From Devosia aquimaris (GTDB lineage: Bacteria; Pseudomonadota; Alphaproteobacteria; Rhizobiales; Devosiaceae): a stretch of DNA of 64,000 nucleotides. The notes beneath the pieces were generated by a model. That model was not told the origin of the DNA and did no database searches. It saw only the letters and a list, made by a program, of their open reading frames with translations. Below, piece by piece: positions 56,985 through 64,000 of this stretch (within the stretch, counting starts at the first letter, position 1; each line of letters opens with the position of its first letter). The position numbers were made by a program, and so were the translations under genes. The stretch is taken from positions 248,001-312,000 of the forward strand of contig NZ_JAIEZN010000002.1 in NCBI RefSeq assembly GCF_020169335.1, in the 5' to 3' direction.

Positions 56985-57228
56985 ACCGTCCTCCCAAAAG
57001 CGGCATCTAGGCCGTTGCGGCGACGGGGGCAAGTGGGGGGACAATGGTCAGGCCGCGGGCGGCGCAGGGCCTGGCTTTGACCGAGATCATCGCCCGGCAC
57101 CAAGCGCCATGCGACCGTCCTTCAACACTACTGACAAAAGCCGCGCCAAGGGCCGTGCATTCCTGTTGGGCCGGGCGATCGGCGGCACCGCCCGGACCAC
57201 ATCAGTTTTTTTGAGAAGGAGACTATTG

Positions 57229-57657
57229 ATGGAAGCCAATCAACTGCACCGCGGTCGGCTCATCGACCATATCCAGCTGGTGGTCGCGGACCTCAATGCC
57301 AGCCAGGACTTCTACACCGCCATCCTGGCCGTGCTCGACATTCCCATTGTCGGCACGGAGCATGATTTCTTCTGGGCCGATGAACTCGTGGTCTCCTCTG
57401 CCAGCAGCCCCGCCGCCCTGGGCGTGCTGACCGGGCGGCACCATCTGGCGTTCCAGGCCAAGGACCGCGCCACGGTGGACGCCGTCTATCGCGCGGCACT
57501 GGCCCATGGCGGCCGCGACAATGGCGCACCGGGCGAGCGCCCCTATCACCCCGGCTATTACGCCGCCTTCGTGCTGGATCCCGATGGCAACAATATCGAG
57601 GCCGTCTATCACGGCGAGGCCAAGCGCAGCGCGGCCTCGGTGGTCATTGATTTCTAG
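57229..57657 (+). CDS. VOC-superfamily (glyoxalase/dioxygenase-fold) protein
   Basis: This is a 142-residue single vicinal-oxygen-chelate domain. The N half has IDHIQLVVADLNASQDFYTAIL and the C half YAAFVLDPDGNNIEAVYH. Metal-ligand candidates are the His in IDHIQ, the His in HHLAF and the Glu in NIEAVYH. Relatives range from glyoxalase I to fosfomycin-resistance proteins and extradiol dioxygenases, so the function cannot be fixed. AAGGAG lies 8 bases before the ATG. The 244-base gap from the divergent ATPase gene has no other gene. Confidence 0.88.
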   Translation: MEANQLHRGRLIDHIQLVVADLNASQDFYTAILAVLDIPIVGTEHDFFWADELVVSSASSPAALGVLTGRHHLAFQAKDRATVDAVYRAALAHGGRDNGAPGERPYHPGYYAAFVLDPDGNNIEAVYHGEAKRSAASVVIDF

Positions 57658-57799
57658 GGGCCGGATGCGGGCGCACCCGCGACTGACTGCGGCGCCGCGC
57701 CCGACCCGAACAAATACATGCCACGCGGGAAACTATTTTTAGCATTTTGACAGCTAGACTATGCGCCTGCCTGCCATCGCAGGAGTGGGTCGAGAGCCG

Positions 57800-58582
57800 A
57801 TGCAAATCGAGAAAATCTTTGAAATCAAAGATATGAGGCGCATCTATCAGCTCACCATGCTGATCACCGCCTTTACGGTGGCTGTGCCTGTCGTCTCGAT
57901 TGGCACGGTCATCTGGCTGCTCGGCGGCCGCAATCCCCTGCTCTACCTCGTCTATATCGGCCCCGCCTTTCTCATCCCGCTGCTGATCACGCCGCCGATC
58001 GCCATAACCATCCTGAACATGTTCAGGATGCAGACACTGACCATCCAGAAGGTGGACGAATATATCCGCTATGACACGCTCACCGGCGTGCTGACGCGGG
58101 CCTATCTGCTGGGCAAGATGAAGGAAATCCTGCCCTCGGGCGGCGCCTTCCTGATGGTCGATGCGGACCATTTTAAAGCCGTCAACGACACCTTTGGCCA
58201 TGACGTGGGCGACGAGGCGCTGAAAAAGCTCGCCGAAGTGCTGCGCAAGGCGCTGACCACCGACGCCCTGATCGGGCGTTTGGGCGGCGAGGAATTCGGC
58301 GTGTTTCTGCCCGGCGCAGACGACGCCATGGCGGCAAAGGCGGCGAGCGATCTGTGCACGCTCATGCGCCAGGAGGCCAAGGTCATCGCCGGGCTCGAAC
58401 TCAACCTGACGGTGAGCATTGGCTGTGCCGTGCACCGCACCCAGGAATCGCTGGAAAAGACCATCAAGCTGGCCGACGCGGCGCTCTATCACGCCAAGAG
58501 AACCGGCCGCGACCGCTATTTCGTCGCCGGGGCGACGGACACCATGCCGGCGCTGATCCTGAAATCGAGCACACCAGGCTGA
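57800..58582 (+). CDS. Membrane diguanylate cyclase (GGDEF)
   Basis: This is a 260-residue protein with two membrane helices (about 17-42 and 48-72) and then a GGDEF domain (about 92-250) that makes cyclic di-GMP from GTP. The active-site loop is GGEEF (162-166) and the metal/substrate segment is VDADHFKAVNDTFGHDVGDE, so catalysis is expected. There is no separate sensor domain; the helices may sense membrane state. ATG 57800 is preceded by GAGAG; ATG 57761 is a possible alternative start. Confidence 0.92.
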   Translation: MQIEKIFEIKDMRRIYQLTMLITAFTVAVPVVSIGTVIWLLGGRNPLLYLVYIGPAFLIPLLITPPIAITILNMFRMQTLTIQKVDEYIRYDTLTGVLTRAYLLGKMKEILPSGGAFLMVDADHFKAVNDTFGHDVGDEALKKLAEVLRKALTTDALIGRLGGEEFGVFLPGADDAMAAKAASDLCTLMRQEAKVIAGLELNLTVSIGCAVHRTQESLEKTIKLADAALYHAKRTGRDRYFVAGATDTMPALILKSSTPG

Positions 58583-58881
58583 GGGCAGGATCGAACGCGA
58601 CGCAGTTGGGAGCCACCGGAGGTGGTGCTGGAGCGGCCGACCAGACCGACAAAGAGAGCAAGACAGCGCCCCTGTTCTCAATTTTGAGCATCGCACTAGC
58701 CCACAATCACCGGCCCCACCCCAATGCCAAAATACCCGCAAGCAGATGGCTGGGGCGCTTTTCTCTTTCACTGACAGTTCTTTAGCTGCGATTGTGTCGC
58801 AGCGTCGACAGGCGCCACCACGCCACTGTTCTGCCGGTTTCGCTGTGTTAACCTCCCCTTAAGCCCCGGGGACCCGCGCAG
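58583..58881. other. Intergenic region with CtrA-like site
   Basis: These 299 bases hold no gene I can support. Near the right end is a 7-bp hairpin (58785-58791 with 58797-58803) and then the TTAA-N7-TTAA site at 58848. The left part may carry the 3' end of the cyclase mRNA; no clear terminator is seen. Confidence 0.5.
58848..58862 (+). promoter_or_regulatory. CtrA-like binding site (TTAA-N7-TTAA)
   Basis: TTAA (58848-58851) and TTAA (58859-58862) are exactly 7 bases apart, as in the CtrA consensus. It lies about 20 bases before the ATG of the next gene, a position that would overlap the promoter or transcription start. It is the best CtrA match I found in the window. Confidence 0.5.
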
Positions 58882-60258
58882 ATGCAGCTCAAGCCGAACG
58901 CCTATCGTCTCAACGAGACCGTCAAGGGCATAGAGACCATGACCCGCTTTGCCCTGGCCGTGCTGGCCCTGGCATCGGGCGTCTATACCTATCTGGGCGT
59001 GCGTGGCCTGCTCGATGGCTCGGCGAGCTTCGTGTTCTTTGCCGCCATCGTCTATTCCAGCGCGGTATCGGTGGCCATCTACGCCTTCTGGAGCTTCATG
59101 CTGCGCTTTGTGCCGCTGGTGACCTCGGGCGTGCAGCGCATCGGCCTGTTTGTCACCATGGCCATCGGCTGCGTGATGATCATGGCTATGTCGAGCTGGC
59201 TCAATGCCGCTGCGCTGGCCGGTTCGGCGGCGCTGGAACAGCATATGGCGGTGACCCTGCAGGGCTATGCCGAAGACCTCGACGCCGCCCATGCCAATGC
59301 CCTGGCGAGCCAGAGCCTGCTGCCCGACGTGCAGCGCGCGGCCGAACGCTTTGCCGGCCTCGCCGCCGACGAGCGCGAAACCGGCGCTTTGACCGGCACC
59401 ACCGGCTCGGGGAGCGTGGTGCAATTGCTCACCCAGATGAGCGCGCAGATGAACCAGCTGGGCGCCAGCATCACCGGCAGCCGCGAAGGTGTCTCGACCC
59501 TGTTCACGGATGGCTCGACGCGCCTGGCCACCATGCGCGAACTGGTCTCGACGCCCGGCGCCATCGAGCCGCGCTCGGACAGTTTCCAGGCGGAAGCGGT
59601 GCAGCTCTCGGCCGTGATCGCCGCCCTGCAGCAGACCGATATTGCCGCCTCGGTGAAGCGCGCCGCCGCCGATCTGTCGGCGGGTTTCATCGCCCCAGTG
59701 GCCAATGGGCAGACGGCGGACCTGGCCAATCGCCAGGACCAGGTGATGGAAACCGTGCGCAACTCGGTGGCCGCCCAATCGGCGGCGCTGAGCGCAGCCG
59801 CCGATGAAATTCTCGCCACCCCCGCGGTCGAACAGCGCCGCTTCGTGCCGCTGTCGAGCGCCGAGGCCGTGCTGCGCTATTGGAGCGATTTCATCCCCAG
59901 CTGGGCCGGCGCCATTTCCATCGACCTGCTGCCGGTGGTGCTGGTCCTGGTGCTGATGATCGTCAACGATGCCATGCGGCGCGATTCCGAATCCATGGTG
60001 GAGGCCGAAAACATCACCGCTGCCGAAATGCTGCGCGCCATGCGCATGTATCGCCAGATGGAGGCTGCCGGCATCGATGTGGAGACCGGGCGGCCAAGGG
60101 CCGAACCGCTGCCCGAACCCGCGCCGCAGACCGATGTACAGCCTGAAGCGCCGCTGTCCCAAACCCCAGCGGCAACCACTGGCCAGGCCGATGACGCCAC
60201 GGTCACTCCGATCGAATCCGCCCAGCGCAAGCGCACCGACGGGCCACGCCCGGCATGA
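58882..60258 (+). CDS. Four-helix membrane protein with long periplasmic coil, unknown function
   Basis: I do not recognise a family. The 458-residue protein has three hydrophobic helices near the start (about 20-42, 48-72, 82-112), a periplasmic-looking helical stretch of about 230 residues (from LEQHMAVTLQGYAEDLD), and a fourth helix (about 345-365: AISIDLLPVVLVLVLMIV). A cytoplasmic tail follows with a short helix and a disordered Pro/Thr/Glu region. The layout is like a sensor or a scaffold without an enzymatic domain. It overlaps the next gene by ATGA and sits under a CtrA-like site. Confidence 0.82.
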   Translation: MQLKPNAYRLNETVKGIETMTRFALAVLALASGVYTYLGVRGLLDGSASFVFFAAIVYSSAVSVAIYAFWSFMLRFVPLVTSGVQRIGLFVTMAIGCVMIMAMSSWLNAAALAGSAALEQHMAVTLQGYAEDLDAAHANALASQSLLPDVQRAAERFAGLAADERETGALTGTTGSGSVVQLLTQMSAQMNQLGASITGSREGVSTLFTDGSTRLATMRELVSTPGAIEPRSDSFQAEAVQLSAVIAALQQTDIAASVKRAAADLSAGFIAPVANGQTADLANRQDQVMETVRNSVAAQSAALSAAADEILATPAVEQRRFVPLSSAEAVLRYWSDFIPSWAGAISIDLLPVVLVLVLMIVNDAMRRDSESMVEAENITAAEMLRAMRMYRQMEAAGIDVETGRPRAEPLPEPAPQTDVQPEAPLSQTPAATTGQADDATVTPIESAQRKRTDGPRPA

Positions 60259-61070
60259 AGACCGCGGCCAATGCCCGCCTGCCCAGCCGCAGCGCCCCGC
60301 TCTATCGGCGGCTGATCGACCGCTTCATCGCCACCGACGATGGCGCCATCCTGCGCGTGGCCTTCTATGCCCTTTTGGCCGGTACGGCGGCCATTCTGTT
60401 CGTCGACTATCGCGAATTGACCAGCGCCGAGCCGCCGGCAATGACCGCGCCCCTGCGGCCAATCCTGCCACCGGCGCAGGACGGCCCCGCCGACGGCGCC
60501 ATGCCCAATGTGACCACTGCGCCCGAAACCCTCGAACAGCCGCTGGCCATCACCCTGGGCAGTGGCGGCGTGCTGAGCCTGACGGGCACCATCGACCCCG
60601 GCGCGGCCGAGCGCTTTGCTGCAGAGCTCGACGCGCGCGGCGAATATGTAAAGACCGTCGTGCTCGATTCGCCCGGTGGCTCGGTGACAGATGCGCTGGC
60701 CATGGGCCTGCAGATTCACGCGCGGGGCCTTGGCACCCGCGTCAATGCCGGGGCGCTCTGCGCCTCATCCTGCCCCATTGTCTTTGCCGGCGGCAGCACC
60801 CGCAGCGCCAGCCCCCAGGCCGCCATCGGCGTGCACCAGATCTATGCCGCCGCGCTCGGCCAGACCAGCCAGACCGGCGAGCAACTGGCCGGCATGGTGA
60901 TGAGCGACGCCCAATCGACCACCGCCAAGATCATCGGCCAGCTGACCGATGCCGGCGTCGATCCGGCGCTTTGGCTGCATGCCCTGCGCACCCCGCCCGA
61001 GCGGCTGTATTATTTTACGCCCGAAGAGATGACTGGTCTCAAACTCGTCACAGAGTTGGATGAGGGTTGA
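60255..61070 (+). CDS. Membrane-anchored ClpP-like serine protease (COG3904-like)
   Basis: This 271-residue protein has one N-terminal helix (about 32-52) that would place the rest in the periplasm, and then a ClpP/crotonase-fold domain (about 95-260). Typical elements are VVLDSPGGSVTDALAMGLQI (oxyanion region), the nucleophile at S171 or S172 in GALCASSCPIVFAGG, and His at 194 in GVHQIY. C169 and C173 may form a disulfide, as is common in this exported group. It is coupled to the membrane protein upstream (ATGA), suggesting a joint complex. The substrate is unknown. Confidence 0.85.
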   Translation: MKTAANARLPSRSAPLYRRLIDRFIATDDGAILRVAFYALLAGTAAILFVDYRELTSAEPPAMTAPLRPILPPAQDGPADGAMPNVTTAPETLEQPLAITLGSGGVLSLTGTIDPGAAERFAAELDARGEYVKTVVLDSPGGSVTDALAMGLQIHARGLGTRVNAGALCASSCPIVFAGGSTRSASPQAAIGVHQIYAAALGQTSQTGEQLAGMVMSDAQSTTAKIIGQLTDAGVDPALWLHALRTPPERLYYFTPEEMTGLKLVTELDEG

Positions 61071-61138
61071 GGTCTGCCAGAAGCGTATCGGGGAGGACTG
61101 ATTCGCATCCGGTGTGGTTCTTTTGGAGGGGAAGCCAA

Positions 61139-61423
61139 ATGCCGCATACTCTGACGCGTCACCGTGACATTCAAAACTGGGTTGCCGCCCGCCAGGGCAC
61201 GCCAGCCATCGCGCGCCTGCGCAATGGCTATGGCCAGGAACGGGCGCAGCTGCGCCTGCGCTTTGCCAGCCACCGCCTGCCGACCCCGCTCGACGAGCAG
61301 GCCGCCACCAGCCCCATATCCTGGACCGCCTGGCTGGCCGAGCTCGATCGCCAGCAGCTGGCGCTGCAGATCGACGACGAGGCCGATGACTTCGCCCTCG
61401 TGGAACGTCGCACCACCAACTAG
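61139..61423 (+). CDS. Small conserved-looking protein, 94 aa, unknown function
   Basis: No family is recognised. The short soluble product has an Arg/Gln-rich N-terminal half and an acidic end (IDDEADDFALVERR). The ATG has GGAGGGG 8 bases upstream, a much better start than the in-frame TTG at 61067, and codon use looks like that of its neighbours. It lies 68 bases after the protease gene and may be co-transcribed with it. Its last two codons and stop lie in the first copy of a 21-bp tandem repeat. Confidence 0.65.
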   Translation: MPHTLTRHRDIQNWVAARQGTPAIARLRNGYGQERAQLRLRFASHRLPTPLDEQAATSPISWTAWLAELDRQQLALQIDDEADDFALVERRTTN

Positions 61424-61456
61424 CGCCCCAGCCGGACCAACTAGCGCCCCAGCCGG
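61415..61456. repeat. Perfect 2 x 21-bp tandem repeat across two convergent stops
   Basis: ACCAACTAGCGCCCCAGCCG plus one G occurs at 61415-61435 and again, without any gap, at 61436-61456. The plus-strand gene ends at the TAG of the first copy and the minus-strand gene ends at the CTA of the second. With one copy deleted, both genes would share a single CTAG. Confidence 0.97.
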
Positions 61457-62664
61457 CCCTTTGGCGGCACGGAGCGGAGCAAACTCGCCCCGGGCCGAGC
61501 CGAGAATGGGCCGGAATCGGCTGTGCTGACGCGGTTCCGACCGTCCGACTTGGCCTGATACAGGGCCCGGTCGGCGCGGCGCATCAGGTCGGCCAGCGGC
61601 TCGTCGGCGCGATATTGTGCCACCCCGAAGCTGGCGCTGATCACATGGCCAGGCGCTTCCGACCCTATGGGATCGTTGACAAAACTGCTGCGGGCGCTCT
61701 CCGCGAACAGGCGCCCGGCGGCCAGATTGCCGCCCGGCAGCAGCGCGGCAAATTCCTCGCCCCCCAGCCGCCCCAGCACCAGCCGCGGATCGGCCAGGCT
61801 GCGCAGGATGGCCGCAAATCTGACGATCACCCGGTCGCCCATGTCATGGCCGAACGTGTCGTTGATGATCTTGAAGTTATCCAGATCGGCCACCACCAGC
61901 GTCACCGGCACGCCAGCCCGTTGCGCCGTCGCCAGCAGCCGCTCGGCCCGATCTTCAAAGCCACGCCGGTTGAGCAGGCCAGAAAGCACGTCGGTTTCGG
62001 ACCGCGCCGTCATTTCGGCCATCGCCCGGCGCACCACGATCAGCAACACCATCAGCCCATTGGCAATCAGCAGCACGGCGCCCACCGTCTGCGAAATGGC
62101 CGCATAGGTGGTGCTGAGATAGGCCTGGGGGCTCGCCCCCGACCCGATTGCCGCCGCCAGCAGCGGCTTGCCCAGAAACTGCAGCCCCGCCAGCGCCGAC
62201 AGCAGCAGCAACAGCAGATCGAGCGCCCCGCGCCGCGGCGCCCGCAGGATCACGCTGACGCTGAGCGCCTGCATCAAGGCGTAGGGCGCCTGATAGAGCA
62301 TGGCGCGCACGAAATTGCCGCGCTCAAGCCCGATGATCAGCACGATGGTGACCAGCGACGCGCCGACCAGGAGGCCCAGCAGCCGCCAGGGCGGCGTGAC
62401 CGCATAGTGGCGCGACAGGCCCACGACATTGAGCGCCTGGGCGCCCAGGAACGAGCAGAAAATGCCAATGCCCACCAGGCGGGCATCGTCTTGCAGCGGC
62501 AGGATGAACTCCAGCACACTGTCGAGCATGCCCAGGGCATAGGCAGCCGCCATCCAGCGCGCGCTCACACCATCGCGCGCGGTAACGGCGACCACGGCAA
62601 AAGCCGTGGCAAAAATGCCGGCGATGCAGAAGTTGATCGCCAGGACGAAGACAGCCGCGCTCAT
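61441..62664 (-). CDS. Membrane diguanylate cyclase with seven-helix-type N-terminus
   Basis: This 407-residue protein has about seven hydrophobic helices in its first 215 residues (starting VFVLAINFCIAGIFATAF), followed by a GGDEF domain (about 225-385). The active loop is GGEEF (301-305) with VADLDNFKIINDTFGHDMGD, so c-di-GMP synthesis is expected. No RxxD inhibitory site is obvious five residues before the loop. The ATG has no strong Shine-Dalgarno sequence. It converges on the 94-residue gene. Confidence 0.92.
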   Translation of the reverse strand: MSAAVFVLAINFCIAGIFATAFAVVAVTARDGVSARWMAAAYALGMLDSVLEFILPLQDDARLVGIGIFCSFLGAQALNVVGLSRHYAVTPPWRLLGLLVGASLVTIVLIIGLERGNFVRAMLYQAPYALMQALSVSVILRAPRRGALDLLLLLLSALAGLQFLGKPLLAAAIGSGASPQAYLSTTYAAISQTVGAVLLIANGLMVLLIVVRRAMAEMTARSETDVLSGLLNRRGFEDRAERLLATAQRAGVPVTLVVADLDNFKIINDTFGHDMGDRVIVRFAAILRSLADPRLVLGRLGGEEFAALLPGGNLAAGRLFAESARSSFVNDPIGSEAPGHVISASFGVAQYRADEPLADLMRRADRALYQAKSDGRNRVSTADSGPFSARPGASLLRSVPPKGRLGR

Positions 62665-62757
62665 CGGGGATCCGCCAGTTCTGCTGCGCGCAGCATAAGA
62701 GCACGCCGCAAAGGATAAGTTAACAGATCAACAATGCGCGCGGAAAATCAGGCGGCA

Positions 62758-63768
62758 TCAGCCCCTTGGCGACACCCCGAAAGCGTCGGCAACCAGGGCA
62801 TAGGAACGCCGCCGCAATTCATAGGAGTGAATGGTGGTGGTGATCATCACCTCATCGGCCTCTGCCGCCTCGGCCTTTTCAGCAATGGTATCGCGCACGG
62901 TCTCCGGCGACCCCACGATCCACAGGCTGGACTGGTGGTCGATCACCGCCTGCTGCTGGGCGGTGAGCACGCGGGCATGCGCCTCTTCCGGGCTCATCAG
63001 CTTGCGCTGTTCGCCCGTGGTGAACAGCGCCCAGCTCACCGCCTGCGAGCGCGAAAGATACTGCGCTTCCTCATCGGTGGGCGCGCAGATGACCGAGACG
63101 CACAGGATCGTCTTTGGCTGCGGGAAGGCCGCGCTGGGCACAAAGCCGGCGCGATAGGCATCGAAGGCCGGACCCGCCGGGGTGTGGCTGAAATGGGCGG
63201 CAAAGGCATAGCCCATGCCCAATTGCCCGGCCGCCTGGGCACTGGCGCCCGACGAACCGAGCAGCCACAGTGGCGGCAGGCGCACGCCACCAGGCGACAC
63301 CGGCACGCGCGAGAAGGGGTGGTCGGGCGGAAAGCCCTCCTCATCAAAGGCCATCAGCTCGGCCAGATAGGCCGAAAACTCCTCGCCTCCACCGCTGCGC
63401 AGGGCCCGCATGGCATAGCCATCCCCGCCCGGCGCCCGGCCCAGCCCCAGATCGATGCGGCCCGGATGCAGCGCCTCGAGCGTGCGATAGGCTTCGGCAA
63501 TGCGCAGCGGCGCATGGTTGAGCAGCATGACGCCGCCCGAGCCAACGCGGATGTGGCGCGTATGCGCGGCGGCGCTGCCGATGAGGATTTCCGGTACGGA
63601 GGAGGCAATCGAGGGCATGCCATGGTGCTCGGCATACCACAGCCGCGTATAGCCCAGCCGGTCGGCTGCCTGCGCCAGGGCGATGGTTTCGGCCATGGCC
63701 TCGGTGGTGCTGGTACCCTCGGCAATGGGGGCAAGATCCTGCAGGGAAAGGGCAAAGGGGGCAGCCAT
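62758..63768 (-). CDS. Luciferase-like (LLM class) flavin-dependent monooxygenase
   Basis: This is a 336-residue TIM-barrel protein of the bacterial luciferase superfamily, in the subgroup sometimes called MsnO8/YhbW-like: FALSLQDLAPIAEGTSTTEAM start, RLWYAEHHGMPSIASSVPEILIGSAAA, VGSGGVMLLNHAPLRIAEAYRTLEALHPGRIDLGLGRAPGGD and PPLWLLGSSGASAQAAGQLGMGYAFA. It should bind FMN and oxygen. The substrate is unknown. ATG 63768 follows GGTGA; GTG 63777 would add three residues. Confidence 0.92.
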   Translation of the reverse strand: MAAPFALSLQDLAPIAEGTSTTEAMAETIALAQAADRLGYTRLWYAEHHGMPSIASSVPEILIGSAAAHTRHIRVGSGGVMLLNHAPLRIAEAYRTLEALHPGRIDLGLGRAPGGDGYAMRALRSGGGEEFSAYLAELMAFDEEGFPPDHPFSRVPVSPGGVRLPPLWLLGSSGASAQAAGQLGMGYAFAAHFSHTPAGPAFDAYRAGFVPSAAFPQPKTILCVSVICAPTDEEAQYLSRSQAVSWALFTTGEQRKLMSPEEAHARVLTAQQQAVIDHQSSLWIVGSPETVRDTIAEKAEAAEADEVMITTTIHSYELRRRSYALVADAFGVSPRG

Positions 63769-63941
63769 GGCAATCACCGATCTGAAAACACTGCGCCCCT
63801 TCTATCGGTAAATTGCGATGAAAGCGAGACGTGACGCGCCGCGGCCACGCCAGCGTAACAAAGTCTACATCAGGCCATGCGCAAGATTGACTCCGCCGCC
63901 CGTCTGCGGCTTTTACTGTGGCGTCACTTCGGAGTCCCCAC

Positions 63942-64000
63942 GTGTCCAAACTGCATGCCGTCTTCGTGGCGCTGACCATCGCACTGGGATGGGGCAGCAC
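63942..64000 (+). CDS. Start of an EamA/DMT-family transporter (3' end outside window)
   Basis: GTG at 63942 with GGAG 6 bases upstream opens a frame to the window edge, MSKLHAVFVALTIALGWGS. The first-helix motif ALTIALGWGS is the usual beginning of EamA drug/metabolite transporters. Only 19 codons are visible, so the call is tentative. It is divergent from the monooxygenase gene. Confidence 0.6.
   Translation, partial: MSKLHAVFVALTIALGWGS

Overview
The window is high-GC DNA (mid-60s % by eye) packed with genes, many joined by ATGA-type overlaps. It looks like the chromosome of an alphaproteobacterium of the order Hyphomicrobiales, most likely Devosia or a close relative. That placement is inference. 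It rests on the gene order rplU-rpmA-GNATs-obgE-proB-proA-nadD-rsfS-rlmH-M23 peptidase-ctpA-divergent deacetylase-rppH, the atpHAGDC operon next to priA, CtrA-like TTAA-N7-TTAA sites, and the protein sequences. No insertion sequence, prophage, CRISPR array or plasmid function was seen.

Layout. 1-1 kb: 3' part of an enolase-superfamily dehydratase. 1.2-2.2 kb: REC/HD-GYP c-di-GMP phosphodiesterase, followed by an AT-richer 0.5 kb gap. 2.7-14.3 kb: one chemotaxis operon (STAS, cheY, cheA, cheW, two paralogous MCPs, second cheW, cheR, cheB). It ends in an unnamed soluble protein that carries two degenerate MCP-tip motifs. 14.4-15.6 kb: tRNA-Ser(CGA) and an exported metallo-beta-lactamase-fold protein. 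15.6-29 kb: a housekeeping block for ribosomal proteins, ribosome assembly, proline and NAD synthesis, cell-wall remodelling, RNA decapping and an Asp/Glu racemase. 29-34 kb (minus): a second sensory locus with a PAS-containing MCP, a free periplasmic Cache-like protein and a third MCP. 34-41.5 kb (minus): ATP synthase F1 operon and priA. 41.5-45 kb: an omptin-family outer-membrane protease, xerC, and a DMT/EamA exporter behind what looks like a translational attenuator with its own leader peptide. 45-50.7 kb: accessory secreted proteins, UspA, soluble pyrophosphatase, a small phosphotransferase, a reductase and a serine hydrolase. 50.8-57 kb: proton-pumping pyrophosphatase, DUF167, YggT, argC, deoD and small enzymes. 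57.2-64 kb: VOC protein, two diguanylate cyclases, a membrane protein/ClpP-like protease pair under a CtrA-like site, a luciferase-like monooxygenase, and the start of another EamA transporter.

How the genes relate. The window holds two separate receptor loci and only one set of excitation and adaptation proteins. The second-locus MCP that ends in DWNEF may therefore be served by the CheR and CheB made at 10.5-12.6 kb. One HD-GYP phosphodiesterase and two GGDEF cyclases suggest motility is tied to c-di-GMP. Pyrophosphate is handled by both a soluble (ppa) and a membrane (hppA) enzyme 3 kb apart. The M23/CtpA/deacetylase genes and the ClpP-like pair are envelope functions, with CtrA-like boxes upstream that hint at cell-cycle control.

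The least explained items are the leader-peptide attenuator (43.6-43.8 kb), the last protein of the che operon, the five-repeat Cys/Asp secreted protein (44.8 kb), the free Cache-like protein (31.1 kb), and the repeated use of a shared CTAG to end convergent genes.
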